The notes below the pieces were generated by a model, which was given only the letters and a program-made list of their open reading frames with translations, had not been told where the DNA came from and did not search any database. Below are positions 50,873 through 59,040 of a stretch of DNA of 64,000 nucleotides, piece by piece. This stretch comes from Pedobacter aquatilis (GTDB lineage: Bacteria > Bacteroidota > Bacteroidia > Sphingobacteriales > Sphingobacteriaceae): positions 186,001-250,000 of the forward strand of contig NZ_JAUFPW010000012.1 of the NCBI RefSeq assembly GCF_030409415.1, in the 5' to 3' direction. The position numbers and the translations under genes were made by a program. Within the stretch, counting starts at the first letter, position 1. Each line of letters starts with the position of its first letter.

Positions 50873-51844
50873 TTATCGCGCTAAATATGTACTCCCTTTG
50901 ATGGCATCTATTGCAAAAGTACTATTTAATGTGTTCATTTCTTCTTTGCTAAACTCGATTTCCATTGCAGCGATATTTTCAGCCAGGCGGGATCGTTTGC
51001 TCATACTCACTAAGGGCATGATATGTTGGCTCTGCTGTCTTACCCAAGCGATCGCAAGCTGTGTCGGGGTAAATCCCTTTGCGGACGCCAAACTTTTCAG
51101 TACTTCGACTTTTTGAAGATTATTTACCAGATTTCCTTCTTGAAATCTGGAAAAATGCTGTCGGTAATCCTTATCACTAAGTGGTGCGCTTAATCCGCCG
51201 CTCAATAAACCTTCAGCAGTGTTTGCAAAAGCGACGACGGCTATCCCTAAATCTCTGGCTGCTGGGAGCAATTCATTTTCTATTTGCCTATCCGCTAACG
51301 AGTAGCCGATTTCCAGTGCGCTTATCGGATGAACATCGTTGGCTTTACGCAGCTGCTCGGCAGTTATTTCGGATACACCGATGTGACGGACTTTTCCCTC
51401 CTTGACCAGTTGAGCTACCGTTCCGATAATATCCTCTACTGGGACGCTACCATCCATCCGGCTAGGTTGATATAGGTCAATGGTTTCGGTGCCAAGTCTG
51501 GTGAGTGAGTAATTGATAAAGTTTTTAATTGAATTTGGCTTAAGGTCAAGGCCTAGCCATTGACCGTTATGGAAAATCGCACCAAATTTGACACTGATAA
51601 ATGCCTCATGCCGTCTCTCTTTTATCGCTTTTCCGATGAGCAGTTCGTTGTGGCCAGCGCCGTAAAAATCGCCGGTATTTAAAAAGTTGATGCCCAGATC
51701 CAAGGCCTCATTAATAGTAGCAATACTTTCTGTTTCATCAGGGGTAGGTCCTCCCCAGATTGAAGACATTCGCATGCAACCCAGCCCGAGGCTGGATACG
51801 AAAGGACCATCCTGGCCCAATTGAATTTGATTGAAGTTTTTCAT
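50873..51844 (-). CDS. Aldo/keto reductase
   Basis: 323 residues from the ATG at 51844 (MKNFNQIQLGQDGPFVSSLG). TIM barrel of the AKR superfamily: catalytic Asp and Tyr in NTGDFYGAGHNE, Lys in SVKFGA, and the cofactor end SKRSRLAENIAA. At the usual catalytic-His position it reads DLYQPSRMDGSVP (Ser instead of His), as in some AKR13-like groups. NADPH-dependent carbonyl reduction is likely; the substrate is unknown. First gene of the operon with the AraC regulator. Confidence 0.92.
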   Translation of the reverse strand: MKNFNQIQLGQDGPFVSSLGLGCMRMSSIWGGPTPDETESIATINEALDLGINFLNTGDFYGAGHNELLIGKAIKERRHEAFISVKFGAIFHNGQWLGLDLKPNSIKNFINYSLTRLGTETIDLYQPSRMDGSVPVEDIIGTVAQLVKEGKVRHIGVSEITAEQLRKANDVHPISALEIGYSLADRQIENELLPAARDLGIAVVAFANTAEGLLSGGLSAPLSDKDYRQHFSRFQEGNLVNNLQKVEVLKSLASAKGFTPTQLAIAWVRQQSQHIMPLVSMSKRSRLAENIAAMEIEFSKEEMNTLNSTFAIDAIKGSTYLAR

Positions 51845-52101
51845 ATCACAAATATCTATCAGAGAAAGGAAATAAAATTGTCTGCACGGCTCAATTAATT
51901 TGCTTATACGGCTCATGCTTCCGATCTTAAAAAAACAAACCACCTCACTGCCGAACGAAAGGATATTGAAGGAATGGATTCTGTATCTGCTTATTTTCAG
52001 AGTAATAACAAGCGAGACAATGTGTCAAAACATGAACCATTGATACATTGAATGTTCAAGATCTGGCAACTATTGTGGATATGCTACAAGTGAGTAATGA
52101 G

Positions 52102-52159
52102 TTCTCTTGGATTGGTCAATCCGCTACGAAATTACCTGGTCGATGAAGCCGAAATCTTC
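52102..52159. repeat. Solo right end of the MITE-like repeat
   Basis: TTCTCTTGGATTGGTCAATC, then CGCTACG and GAAGCCGAAATCTTC match the right third of the 22586-22755 copy. No left part is visible upstream. Confidence 0.65.
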
Positions 52160-52327
52160 ACCTATGGCACCGAAGAGAATATGTATTCTATAAGCTTGGT
52201 ACAGAAAGAAGTCACCATGGATAATTTATTTGTGCCTTAGTACAAGGTATCGAAAGGATTCAAAATGCTGCTTTTACTGGATTGTTTTGCCCACTAAAAA
52301 CCAAAATTTTAGGCAAGCACCTATACT

Positions 52328-52412
52328 TTTACCCTAATTCTATTACAGGAATTGCAAATATTTACCCTAATTCTGTTACATGCATCTCAACATCTACCCT
52401 AATTCTATGTCC
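52328..52412. repeat. Three spaced direct repeats
   Basis: TTTACCCTAATTCTATTACA (52328-52347), TTTACCCTAATTCTGTTACA (52361-52380) and a degenerate third, TCTACCCTAATTCTATGTCC (52393-52412). The period is 33 and 32 bp, about three helical turns, with unrelated 13-bp spacers. This suggests a protein-binding array or the end of a mobile element rather than a CRISPR array. Confidence 0.7.
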
Positions 52413-52847
52413 AATTATTAATTTATTTCAGCTTGTTTCGTGAAGATATGTAGGGATTAGCAGCGAAAATAGATAAGTAAGTTGCACAAATGCTTGCGCT
52501 TTTAGTATTATACCTACTCGACTTAACTTCTACATAAGTCCTAGCATTTATGCAGATGGTTTCATTCTCCATCGCCTCCGCAGATTAAATGGATTTATGA
52601 GAATTTAGGTGAGATTACTGGCTTAGATTTTTGGACTCACATAGAGGAGAAACTTGCAGGTGTTAATTGGAATAAGAGAAGCCTATGTCATAAAATCCCA
52701 AGAAATACTTGAACACTAGAATTTATACGTTATTATATTCATAATGGTGGTAAAATCTCTCTGCTTTGAAATTCTTTAAGGCTATGTATTATCTTTAAAA
52801 AGTAGGATTTCAAAGTTCTACAACGTTTGAGAGCGTTAATTTAGATT

Positions 52848-52881
52848 AGAACAGGTGTATGGATTTATACCTGTTCTTTTT
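52848..52881 (+). terminator. Rho-independent terminator without an upstream ORF
   Basis: Arms GAACAGGTGTA/TATACCTGTTC and five T. It is preceded by GAGAGCGTTAATTTAGATTA, a 20-mer that also directly precedes the terminator at 60014-60045. Confidence 0.75.
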
Positions 52882-53020
52882 ATATCACAAAATTGATACT
52901 TGCTTGATTATCAGTGAGGTTAATTAAAAATTATATTTGTAACGGTCATCTGGAACTAACTGAGGACTAATTTAGGTTACCTTAATCAAGATATTAATCG
53001 ATGATTAACGTTTTTGTTTT

Positions 53021-53049
53021 AAAGCACTTACGGGGTAAGTGCTTTTTTA
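53021..53049 (+). terminator. Rho-independent terminator without an upstream ORF
   Basis: Perfect arms AAAGCACTTAC/GTAAGTGCTTT with a short G-rich loop and T6. A TANNTTTG element (TATATTTG) at 52933-52940 could start a transcript of about 100 nt that ends here. Confidence 0.75.
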
Positions 53050-53137
53050 TTTCCAAATAATTTAAACAATTGTTGGTGTTAATGGTTTAATATTGCACAT
53101 CCATCTACCGATGGTCGACATATATTTGGTTTAAAAT

Positions 53138-53166
53138 AGCAGGGTTTTTTTCTCTGCTTTTTTTTT
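53138..53166 (+). terminator. Rho-independent terminator without an upstream ORF
   Basis: Arms AGCAGGG/CTCTGCT (one G-T pair) with a T-rich loop, then T9. Third terminator within 320 bp. Confidence 0.65.
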
Positions 53167-53484
53167 ATTTTATGATTCCATATCTAAAAGCCATCAGAAC
53201 AAGTTCCACAGCATTCCTTGCTCCAAAATTTCTCATTAATGCATCTCTATTTCAAGCAACGATACGTCTGCTTAGGAACGTTTTGACGCCTTTGGAAAAC
53301 TCGTCCAATAGGAGCTGATCTCACGCATTAGTTCATCCTAGTTCTACTTTGTGTTTCCAAGAATAGTTTCAATTATTGCCTCTAAAAAGGAATTATTGTC
53401 TTTCTGAATCAGATAGATTTAAAATTATAAAACTAAAGCAAATAAGCAGAGTTGTAAAAAAGTACAACTTTAAAATTTAAGCTT

Positions 53485-54489
53485 ATGAACGATAATAAAA
53501 TGAGCCGTCGTAAAGCGCTCAGTGGGTTAACACTTGCCATGGCAGCAGTTGCAGCCACCCCGGTTTTAACTCATGCATCTCAGCCTTTGGATTTGAATTT
53601 TCAACCTGCAGATCTTCAAGATCCAACCACAAAATATCCAAGACCACCCTTTACTCATCAAAATCAGCCTTGGCCTGCATTGGCAAGTAAAATGGAACCA
53701 AGACCTGATCATGGAGAAACCAGCTATAAAGGTTCTGGCAGATTAGCTGGTAGAAAAGCATTGATAACCGGGGGAGATTCGGGTATGGGTAGAGCTGCGG
53801 CAATTGCCTATGCCCGGGAAGGTGCTGATGTAGTCATAAATTATCTCCCGCAAGAAGAACCGGACGCAAAAGAAGTTATTGAACTGATAAAAAAAGCCGG
53901 TAGAAAAGCAGTTGCAATTCCTGGTGATATTCGAGATGAGGTTTTTTGTAAAAAATTGGTCGATGAGGCCGCCAAGCAATTGGGAGGTTTAGATATTTTA
54001 ATCAGTAATGCAGCGCGCCAACAATCCAACCCTTCCGTGCTAGACATTACTACAGACCAATTCGACTGGACTATCAAAACTAATATTTATGCACCTTTTT
54101 GGATAATCAAATCAGCAATACCCTATTTAAAACCGGGCTCATCAATAATTGGAACTACGTCTGTACAGGCTACGGATCCTTCACCAGATTTATTCGATTA
54201 TGCTTTAACGAAAGCAGCAACAACAAACTTTATTAAGTCGCTGGCAAAGCAATTAGGTCCAAAAGGCATAAGGGTAAATGGAGTAGCACCGGGTCCAATC
54301 TGGACACCTCTTCAAATGGGTGGCGGTTCTACCCCTGAAAAATTGAAAGAATTTGGGAAAGATACTCCACTTGGAAGACCCGGACAACCGGCAGAACTGG
54401 CATCTATTTACGTACAGCTGGCTGCCAATGATGCAAGTTTTTCAACCGGACAAATTTATGGTGCAGCCGGCGGTAACGGTCAGCCATAA
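53485..54489 (+). CDS. Tat-signal short-chain dehydrogenase
   Basis: 334 residues. The N-terminus MSRRKALSGLTLAMAAVAAT is a twin-arginine signal (RRKAL) ending at about LTHA; a Pro-rich linker with DPTTKYPRPPF follows. The SDR domain has TGGDSGMG (cofactor loop), LISNAARQ, catalytic Ser (GTTSVQA) and YALTK. It resembles the YghA/YdaD type of glucose- or aldehyde-reducing stress SDRs. Export by Tat would carry the NAD(P)-bound folded enzyme. Confidence 0.92.
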   Translation: MNDNKMSRRKALSGLTLAMAAVAATPVLTHASQPLDLNFQPADLQDPTTKYPRPPFTHQNQPWPALASKMEPRPDHGETSYKGSGRLAGRKALITGGDSGMGRAAAIAYAREGADVVINYLPQEEPDAKEVIELIKKAGRKAVAIPGDIRDEVFCKKLVDEAAKQLGGLDILISNAARQQSNPSVLDITTDQFDWTIKTNIYAPFWIIKSAIPYLKPGSSIIGTTSVQATDPSPDLFDYALTKAATTNFIKSLAKQLGPKGIRVNGVAPGPIWTPLQMGGGSTPEKLKEFGKDTPLGRPGQPAELASIYVQLAANDASFSTGQIYGAAGGNGQP

Positions 54490-54525
54490 TATTGATGATT
54501 TTTCTCTATTGGAAAAATATTTAAT

Positions 54526-54558
54526 AACAAAGGGATTCAATTATTCGATCCCTTTGTT
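54526..54558. terminator. Bidirectional terminator
   Basis: Arms AACAAAGGGAT/ATCCCTTTGTT between the convergent SDR and hydrolase genes. Confidence 0.8.
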
Positions 54559-54570
54559 GGTTTAAAAGAC

Positions 54571-55338
54571 TTACAGGTTGTCTACCTGTTCTAACCAGTT
54601 AACAACGTATTCTGCAACTTCTTCCCACCCGGGTTCGCCGCAAATATAGTGGCTTCTTCCTGCAAACTCTTTAAAACTTATGATGCTTGATGGATCTGTG
54701 TAAGCATCAAAATTTTTCAGCGTTAATGTATTTGGAATAATTTCATCTTTTTCACCAGCGATCAATAAAAGTGGTGCATGTGGTGCTTCAACGTCGATTT
54801 TGCCATCATCGCCCATGCAATCCCGTAGAACGTTTCGACTATCATGCGTAGCAAACTCATTAAAGGCTTGACTAGAGGAAGCTTCATCTAATGTATTTGC
54901 AAAAGAGCCATGAAAAGCCTTATCATCCATAAAGAAAGGCTCGTTACCCTTGAATGGATTTGCAATTAATGCACTGTTTTTAAAAAAGCCCCAGTCGAAA
55001 TCAAGCATACCATTTGGCGCTACAGAATTAATTGCCACACCTGAGGCAGCCAATCCTTGATTTATGAGCAACTGAACAATTAATCCACCCACGGAGTGAC
55101 CAATAACTATTGGATGTTCAGTTTCAGAAACAACACTCTTTATTTTAGTTATAATATCCTGCAAATGCAAATCTCCCAATCCTTCTGGTGGGTTGGCCCT
55201 TAATGTAGCAGGCTCTCCATCATGTAATGGCCATGCCGGGGAAATACAGTTGTAACCTTGTAATGAGAAGTATTCTTCCCATTTTTTCCAGCTTTTTGGA
55301 TTTTGGAACATTCCGTGTATAAAAATGATATTTTTCAT
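54571..55338 (-). CDS. Alpha/beta hydrolase
   Basis: 255 residues from the ATG at 55338 (MKNIIFIHGMFQNPKSW). Oxyanion motif HGM near the start, nucleophile Ser in IGHSVGGL, acid in AGEKDEIIP and His in GRSHYI form a complete triad. No signal peptide. Esterase or lipase-like; the substrate is unknown. Convergent with the Tat SDR gene. Confidence 0.9.
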   Translation of the reverse strand: MKNIIFIHGMFQNPKSWKKWEEYFSLQGYNCISPAWPLHDGEPATLRANPPEGLGDLHLQDIITKIKSVVSETEHPIVIGHSVGGLIVQLLINQGLAASGVAINSVAPNGMLDFDWGFFKNSALIANPFKGNEPFFMDDKAFHGSFANTLDEASSSQAFNEFATHDSRNVLRDCMGDDGKIDVEAPHAPLLLIAGEKDEIIPNTLTLKNFDAYTDPSSIISFKEFAGRSHYICGEPGWEEVAEYVVNWLEQVDNL

Positions 55339-56135
55339 TGTGATTCTTTTATGTACTTCTACAACATTACTTCTATACGCTGAGTTTTCAAACAATTTGC
55401 TTTATTCGTTTAAGAAGTGGCATTCCAATTATACAGTAACAGTTAAATGTTAGTATCAATTCTCCAAAGAAGTGTGACTTTCACCTTGTACTTTCACAAT
55501 AGCAGTAAAAGTTCCATTTAACGCTATAACGACTTCTGGTACATCATCCATTCGGTGGATTCTGGACTTTTTAATCTCAGTATAGTTTCTTCCTAAGTAA
55601 TTACTTCCTTATTCAATGCATTATTAAGAAATATTCCGTTGTAAAAAAAAGTGTCTTTACTAAATTCATAATCGCCTCCGACCTCTGAGATTTTTTGGCC
55701 GTCCATGCAAGCGCGTATTGGAGCAGTATGATAATAACCGGTGCAATTAGTCCTACTGCTAATGTAACTTCAGGCAAAATCATAGATGCTAAAGTAGAGC
55801 TTAGTATTAAAACAACCCCAAATTAAAAGCCTATAGCTTTGCTAGAGTTCTTTTTTTTCCGAAATACGGATGAAAATAAATATGTGGGTTTAGGCTACAA
55901 TTGCTAAAAAAGCTACACTGCCCAGGCGTTTCCTCAAAAATAAGTGTTTACATAAAATAAATAAATATTTTAAGTTCAGCGTATCATTAGACTATTAAAT
56001 GTAGAAAAAACAGGCGATTTGCTTAATAACTACCTATTCAAATTTAAGTTGCATTCCGGTTGCTGGCGCCATGCATATCAACATTTTAACAATTTGAGTT
56101 AGTTTGAGCAAGCCAACAGCTCTATAGCTAAAGGG
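55339..56135. other. Gene-free stretch with degraded coding traces
   Basis: Contains the remnant at 55456-55830. Nothing else recognised. Confidence 0.4.
55456..55830 (-). pseudogene. Decayed gene for an unknown membrane protein
   Basis: One frame reads MILPEVTLAVGLIAPVIIIL and LQYALAW, a membrane stretch. Another frame downstream reads IHRMDDVPEVVIALNGTFTA and IVKVQGES to a stop at 55456. No single frame joins them and no start is clear. It looks like one or two degraded genes; weak call. Confidence 0.3.
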
Positions 56136-56255
56136 CTATTTTTTATTGAATGCTTTTAAAACCATTGCAGTAACCAAAGCACCAGAAAGGTAATAGGCAA
56201 CAGTCAATATTTTTGTTTTTGATGTCCTAGTTACAGGCTCATCATCAAGCCCCAT
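56136..56255 (-). CDS. Possible small membrane protein
   Basis: 39 residues: MGLDDEPVTRTSKTK, then the hydrophobic ILTVAYYLSGALVTAMVL and a basic end. The frame is open upstream (NLLEKMGLDD). It follows the response-regulator pseudogene in the same direction. Confidence 0.35.
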   Translation of the reverse strand: MGLDDEPVTRTSKTKILTVAYYLSGALVTAMVLKAFNKK

Positions 56256-56268
56256 TTTTTCAAGCAGG

Positions 56269-56638
56269 TTAACTGCACCAACTATCAACCCTTTTTATAA
56301 TATCATAAATATCAAAAGGCTTGACAATTAAATCATCCGCCTGGCATTTCTTGCGGATTTTTTCGATTTGCGTATTGGACGTCATCATCACCACCTGGCG
56401 TGTTTGAAAGCTTTGGATCCTTTTTAACAAGTTTGCAGATATCCAGACCATTTCCGTCAGGAAGCATTACGTCCAGTAGGCAAAGGTCCGCTTTCAGGGT
56501 ATTAAAACCTGCCATCAGGGGGATAAGGGCACTAAACTTTTAACTGTATAGTTTTTTTCTTCCAAAAGGATGGTCAGGATTTCAGTGATTTCTTCACTGT
56601 CCTCAAGGATACAAGTTACTTTATTTGTTTTCTGGCAT
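56269..56638 (-). pseudogene. Frameshifted response regulator receiver gene
   Basis: From an ATG at 56638, pieces in different frames read KVTCILEDSEEITEILTILL, LKADLCLLDVMLPDGNGLDI and VVMMTSNTQIEKIRKK to IVKPFDIYDIIKRV. Together they make a receiver domain with Asp in LLDVMLP and Lys in VKPFD. One extra base near 56395 breaks SNTP-VVMMTSN, and a second shift lies near the start. A sequencing error cannot be excluded. Confidence 0.75.
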
Positions 56639-56949
56639 GCCCACAAGGGGCTATTTTTGCATAATTTTATGCAAAACTTTCAACCCATGTTTATTTTAAA
56701 CAATGATAATTTAACGTATTTCTTTCCTGAAACTATGCCCGCGCATATCAACAATAGACCCAAAATAAGGTTTTTAAATAGAGACAACTCAAGGCTTTAA
56801 ATCAAAACCGCATGGAGTGCTTATAAAACAGATTTTAAAATCTTTTAGGAAAGCCTTTGCGTTTATTATATCAAACGACGGTGAAAACCCGGAAACAGAA
56901 TTCGCTGAAAATCTATAACAGAGTAGGCAGGAAACAAAACTTGAATATT
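56639..56949. other. Gene-free stretch before the GG-leader gene
   Basis: AT-rich, presumably with the promoter of the peptide gene. The frame of that gene is open to 56857, but the upstream part is basic and unlike a leader. Confidence 0.4.
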
Positions 56950-57183
56950 ATGAAAATGCAAGAATTGAATTTAAACGAAATGAAAGAAATTAACGGTGGC
57001 GGTATCCTTGGTAACAATGATTCTGCAAGTTCTGGTGGTTTGGGCGGTGCGCTGAATATTGGCAATCTGTTATCATTCTCCAACACAACAACTGATGGAG
57101 ATGAGTCCAGCAGTACCTCGTTCTCACTGGGGAATAACATTGGTGGCAGCTTAGCTGGTATCTCTGATTCCTTAAGATCATAA
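56950..57183 (+). CDS. Orphan double-glycine leader peptide (bacteriocin-like)
   Basis: 77 residues from the ATG at 56950. The leader MKMQELNLNEMKEINGG has the spaced Leu/Met/Ile and GG of double-glycine leaders recognised by C39-peptidase ABC exporters. The remainder (60 residues) is Gly/Ser/Asn-rich with GILGNNDSASSGG, GGALNIGNLLSF and LGNNIGGSLAG, and has no Cys. It is probably an exported peptide or RiPP precursor. No peptidase-transporter, modification or immunity gene is nearby. A strong terminator follows 21 bp after the stop. Confidence 0.7.
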   Translation: MKMQELNLNEMKEINGGGILGNNDSASSGGLGGALNIGNLLSFSNTTTDGDESSSTSFSLGNNIGGSLAGISDSLRS

Positions 57184-57204
57184 GCTGAAAGCTTATCTGA
57201 ATGC

Positions 57205-57242
57205 AAAGGGTGTATCTTTTAAAAAAGGGTACACCCTTTTTT
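57205..57242 (+). terminator. Rho-independent terminator of the GG-peptide gene
   Basis: Arms AAAGGGTGTA/TACACCCTTT with an A/T-rich loop and T6. Confidence 0.8.
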
Positions 57243-57380
57243 AGTTATATTTGTCAGCTAAGCACTTACGAGATTGTCACAAAACGCCTTCCCACTAAAC
57301 CAGAATTACCGCACCCTGTTTGCCACACCTTGGCTAATACTGACTTTCTATTTCAGTAAAATACGGGGTTATTAGCTCTT

Positions 57381-57563
57381 TCATGTCCTAGTGGAGCTTT
57401 TTTTCTTCCCCTCCTTTGTATCAGCATGCTCATCACTTTGAGTATGCTTGTCTGGAAAATCTTTCCCGAATGTTTTGTCGATGGCCAGGGACAGACCGCT
57501 TTTAAAATTAACACAGAGTATTTGATCATCGGCCTTCTTAGAGATTTCGCTAGGAATCATCAA
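57381..57563 (-). CDS. ORF whose start lies in a MITE-like repeat
   Basis: 60 codons. The first eight residues (MMIPSEIS) come from the MITE-like copy at 57541-57710. The remainder (ILCVNFKSGLSLAIDKTFG, then a charged KHTQSDEHADTKEGKKK tail) is protein-like. It may be the 3' part of a gene cut by the insertion. Confidence 0.3.
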   Translation of the reverse strand: MMIPSEISKKADDQILCVNFKSGLSLAIDKTFGKDFPDKHTQSDEHADTKEGKKKSSTRT

Positions 57564-57710
57564 CTCATTTCGGAATTTAAGATCACTGGATTCCGGCGTA
57601 AACTGGCCGTTTTGATGATTTGGTTACTAGTATGTTATAGTTGTATTGCTGATTTTCTCGAACTGGTCAGTCGGCTACGGAATCTCTCGTTCTGTGAATC
57701 CGAAATCTCC
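57541..57710. repeat. MITE-like repeat, full-length copy (170 bp)
   Basis: Left end GAGATTTCGC...ATCAACTCATTTCGG and right end ACTGGTCAGTCGGCTACGGA...GAAATCTCC. Same length and order as the copy at 22586-22755. Confidence 0.8.
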
Positions 57711-57929
57711 AGTTTAGTTTTTGAGTAGATTTTTTAAGATGTCTGTCGTATGTTAGATGATTCGCAGCTGAAGCCCATCTTCGTGGTAAATATACCTTGC
57801 TCATCTTGATAATCCCTCAAGTTTAACATAGTCCGGGGTATGGCTTAGCAGGTGGACAATTGTAATAACAGTTTTTTTATGAGTTACAGATGTATGATGG
57901 ATAAACCGGATTATATTGAGCCCGTCTAA

Positions 57930-58009
57930 CCGGAGATAAATTTGCTATAAAGTTTTGCTTATCTGCATTTTAGAGAATTGGCAAAAAGTGGTCAAGTTAA
58001 TTGGTTTAT
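57930..58009. repeat. Second dispersed repeat, copy 2
   Basis: Partner of 22902-22979 (shared CCGGAGATAAATT, AAAGTTTTGCTT, ATTTTAG). It lies 220 bp after the MITE-like copy. Confidence 0.65.
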
Positions 58010-58265
58010 GCACCTATATTAGGATGTTGCAAAAAGCACAATTATTCAATGCAACAATCCATGGAGCAGATATGTATCAAACGCTACAGGTATTAAAGGC
58101 AAGCGATGCGTTCGAAGAAGGGGAAGATTATATTCTAAAAATTGTGAAAAGCTAAATTCCAATTCAAAGCAAACCATTAAACAAACATATTTTGCTTCGA
58201 ACGCTAATGAACTGACCAAAGTCTCCGTAATATACACCATTCACCCGGGCCGGCATTTGATAGCG

Positions 58266-58344
58266 TTTTTCACATTATAATGTGAAAAATATCCACAGTT
58301 CACACAAAAACCAGCTTTTTCGCTATAATTCACATTATAATATG
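58266..58344. promoter_or_regulatory. Pair of palindromic operator-like sites
   Basis: 58266-58289 is a perfect 24-bp palindrome built on TTCACATTATAATGTGAA. 58329-58344 repeats the core as TTCACATTATAATATG. The two centres are about 60 bp apart, 140-220 bp upstream of the lipoprotein gene at 58487. They look like binding sites for a dimeric regulator. Confidence 0.55.
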
Positions 58345-58486
58345 TTTTAGCGATTACCGATTACTATATCAAGGTTATTTTCGATACTGATGTAGCGTTA
58401 ATCCTCATATTTCCGTTTAAATGATAAACCATAAGAAAATCAATCCGATAAAAAACTTAAGGTTGCTTACCCCTAAAACAAAGCAA

Positions 58487-58870
58487 ATGAAAAGAATCCT
58501 TGTTTTTATTTTCGCGATCAGTATGCTCGTCGCTTGTTCAAAAGAGAAGATTACCGGCCAGTCCGGACCAGAAATCCGCTTGTCCAACAGCAGCCAGCAA
58601 ACCTTTAAGAACATCATTGTCAATACCGGAACCGGAGAAGTAAATTTCGGCGATTTGGACGCCGAAAAAAAGACAGCCTACAAGAAATTTACTAAAGCGT
58701 ACAGCTATGCCTTCGTTAAACTGGAAATCGATGGAAAAACATACACCATCCAGCCCATTGATTATGTCGGAGAAACGCCACTAAAAGATGGCCGCTATAC
58801 TTACCAGATAAGCGTCAATGTCAACCAGGGTCAATACAGTAACTTAGGCTTAAAATTAATCGAAGAATAA
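58487..58870 (+). CDS. Lipoprotein of unknown function
   Basis: 127 residues from the ATG at 58487 (MKRILVFIFAISMLVAC); lipobox LVAC. The mature domain is beta-rich with NNxG turns: IRLSNSSQQTFKNIIVNTGT, YAFVKLEIDGKTYTIQPIDY, RYTYQISVNVNQGQYSNLGL. Predicted surface or periplasmic lipoprotein. Codons appear GC-richer than the surrounding repeats. Confidence 0.8.
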   Translation: MKRILVFIFAISMLVACSKEKITGQSGPEIRLSNSSQQTFKNIIVNTGTGEVNFGDLDAEKKTAYKKFTKAYSYAFVKLEIDGKTYTIQPIDYVGETPLKDGRYTYQISVNVNQGQYSNLGLKLIEE

Positions 58871-58993
58871 GAAAGCAAATCGCTTGCCCGGATTTATTGC
58901 TTGCCTTTGATCTGAAATTGAGTTCAGAGCCGCCAGTAGAGGTATGATCGAGGCGCGTTAGAAAAGTATTAAAACCAAAAGATCAAAAACAGC

Positions 58994-59019
58994 AAAGGCA
59001 CCAAATGAACGGTGCCTTT
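58994..59019. terminator. Bidirectional terminator
   Basis: Perfect arms AAAGGCACC/GGTGCCTTT with an 8-nt loop, between the convergent lipoprotein and PfpI-like genes. Confidence 0.75.
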
Positions 59020-59040
59020 ATCAAATAATAATATCAATTC

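Larger units (their letters stand above)
51845..53484. other. Long gene-free stretch with repeats and three terminators
   Basis: 1.6 kb without a credible protein gene. It holds a MITE-like solo end (52102-52159), three short direct repeats (52328-52412) and three strong terminator hairpins (52848, 53021, 53138), so small RNAs are likely. Confidence 0.55.
57243..58486. other. Repeat-rich stretch without firm genes
   Basis: Contains the second full-length MITE-like copy, the second dispersed repeat and two copies of a palindromic site. An ORF at 57955-58155 starts inside the dispersed repeat and ends KASDAFEEGEDYILKIVKS; this ending looks protein-like, but I cannot identify it. Confidence 0.5.

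Noticed and set aside
52328-52412. CRISPR array
   Set aside because: Only three 20-bp repeats with 13-bp spacers, and no cas gene; both lengths are too short for CRISPR.
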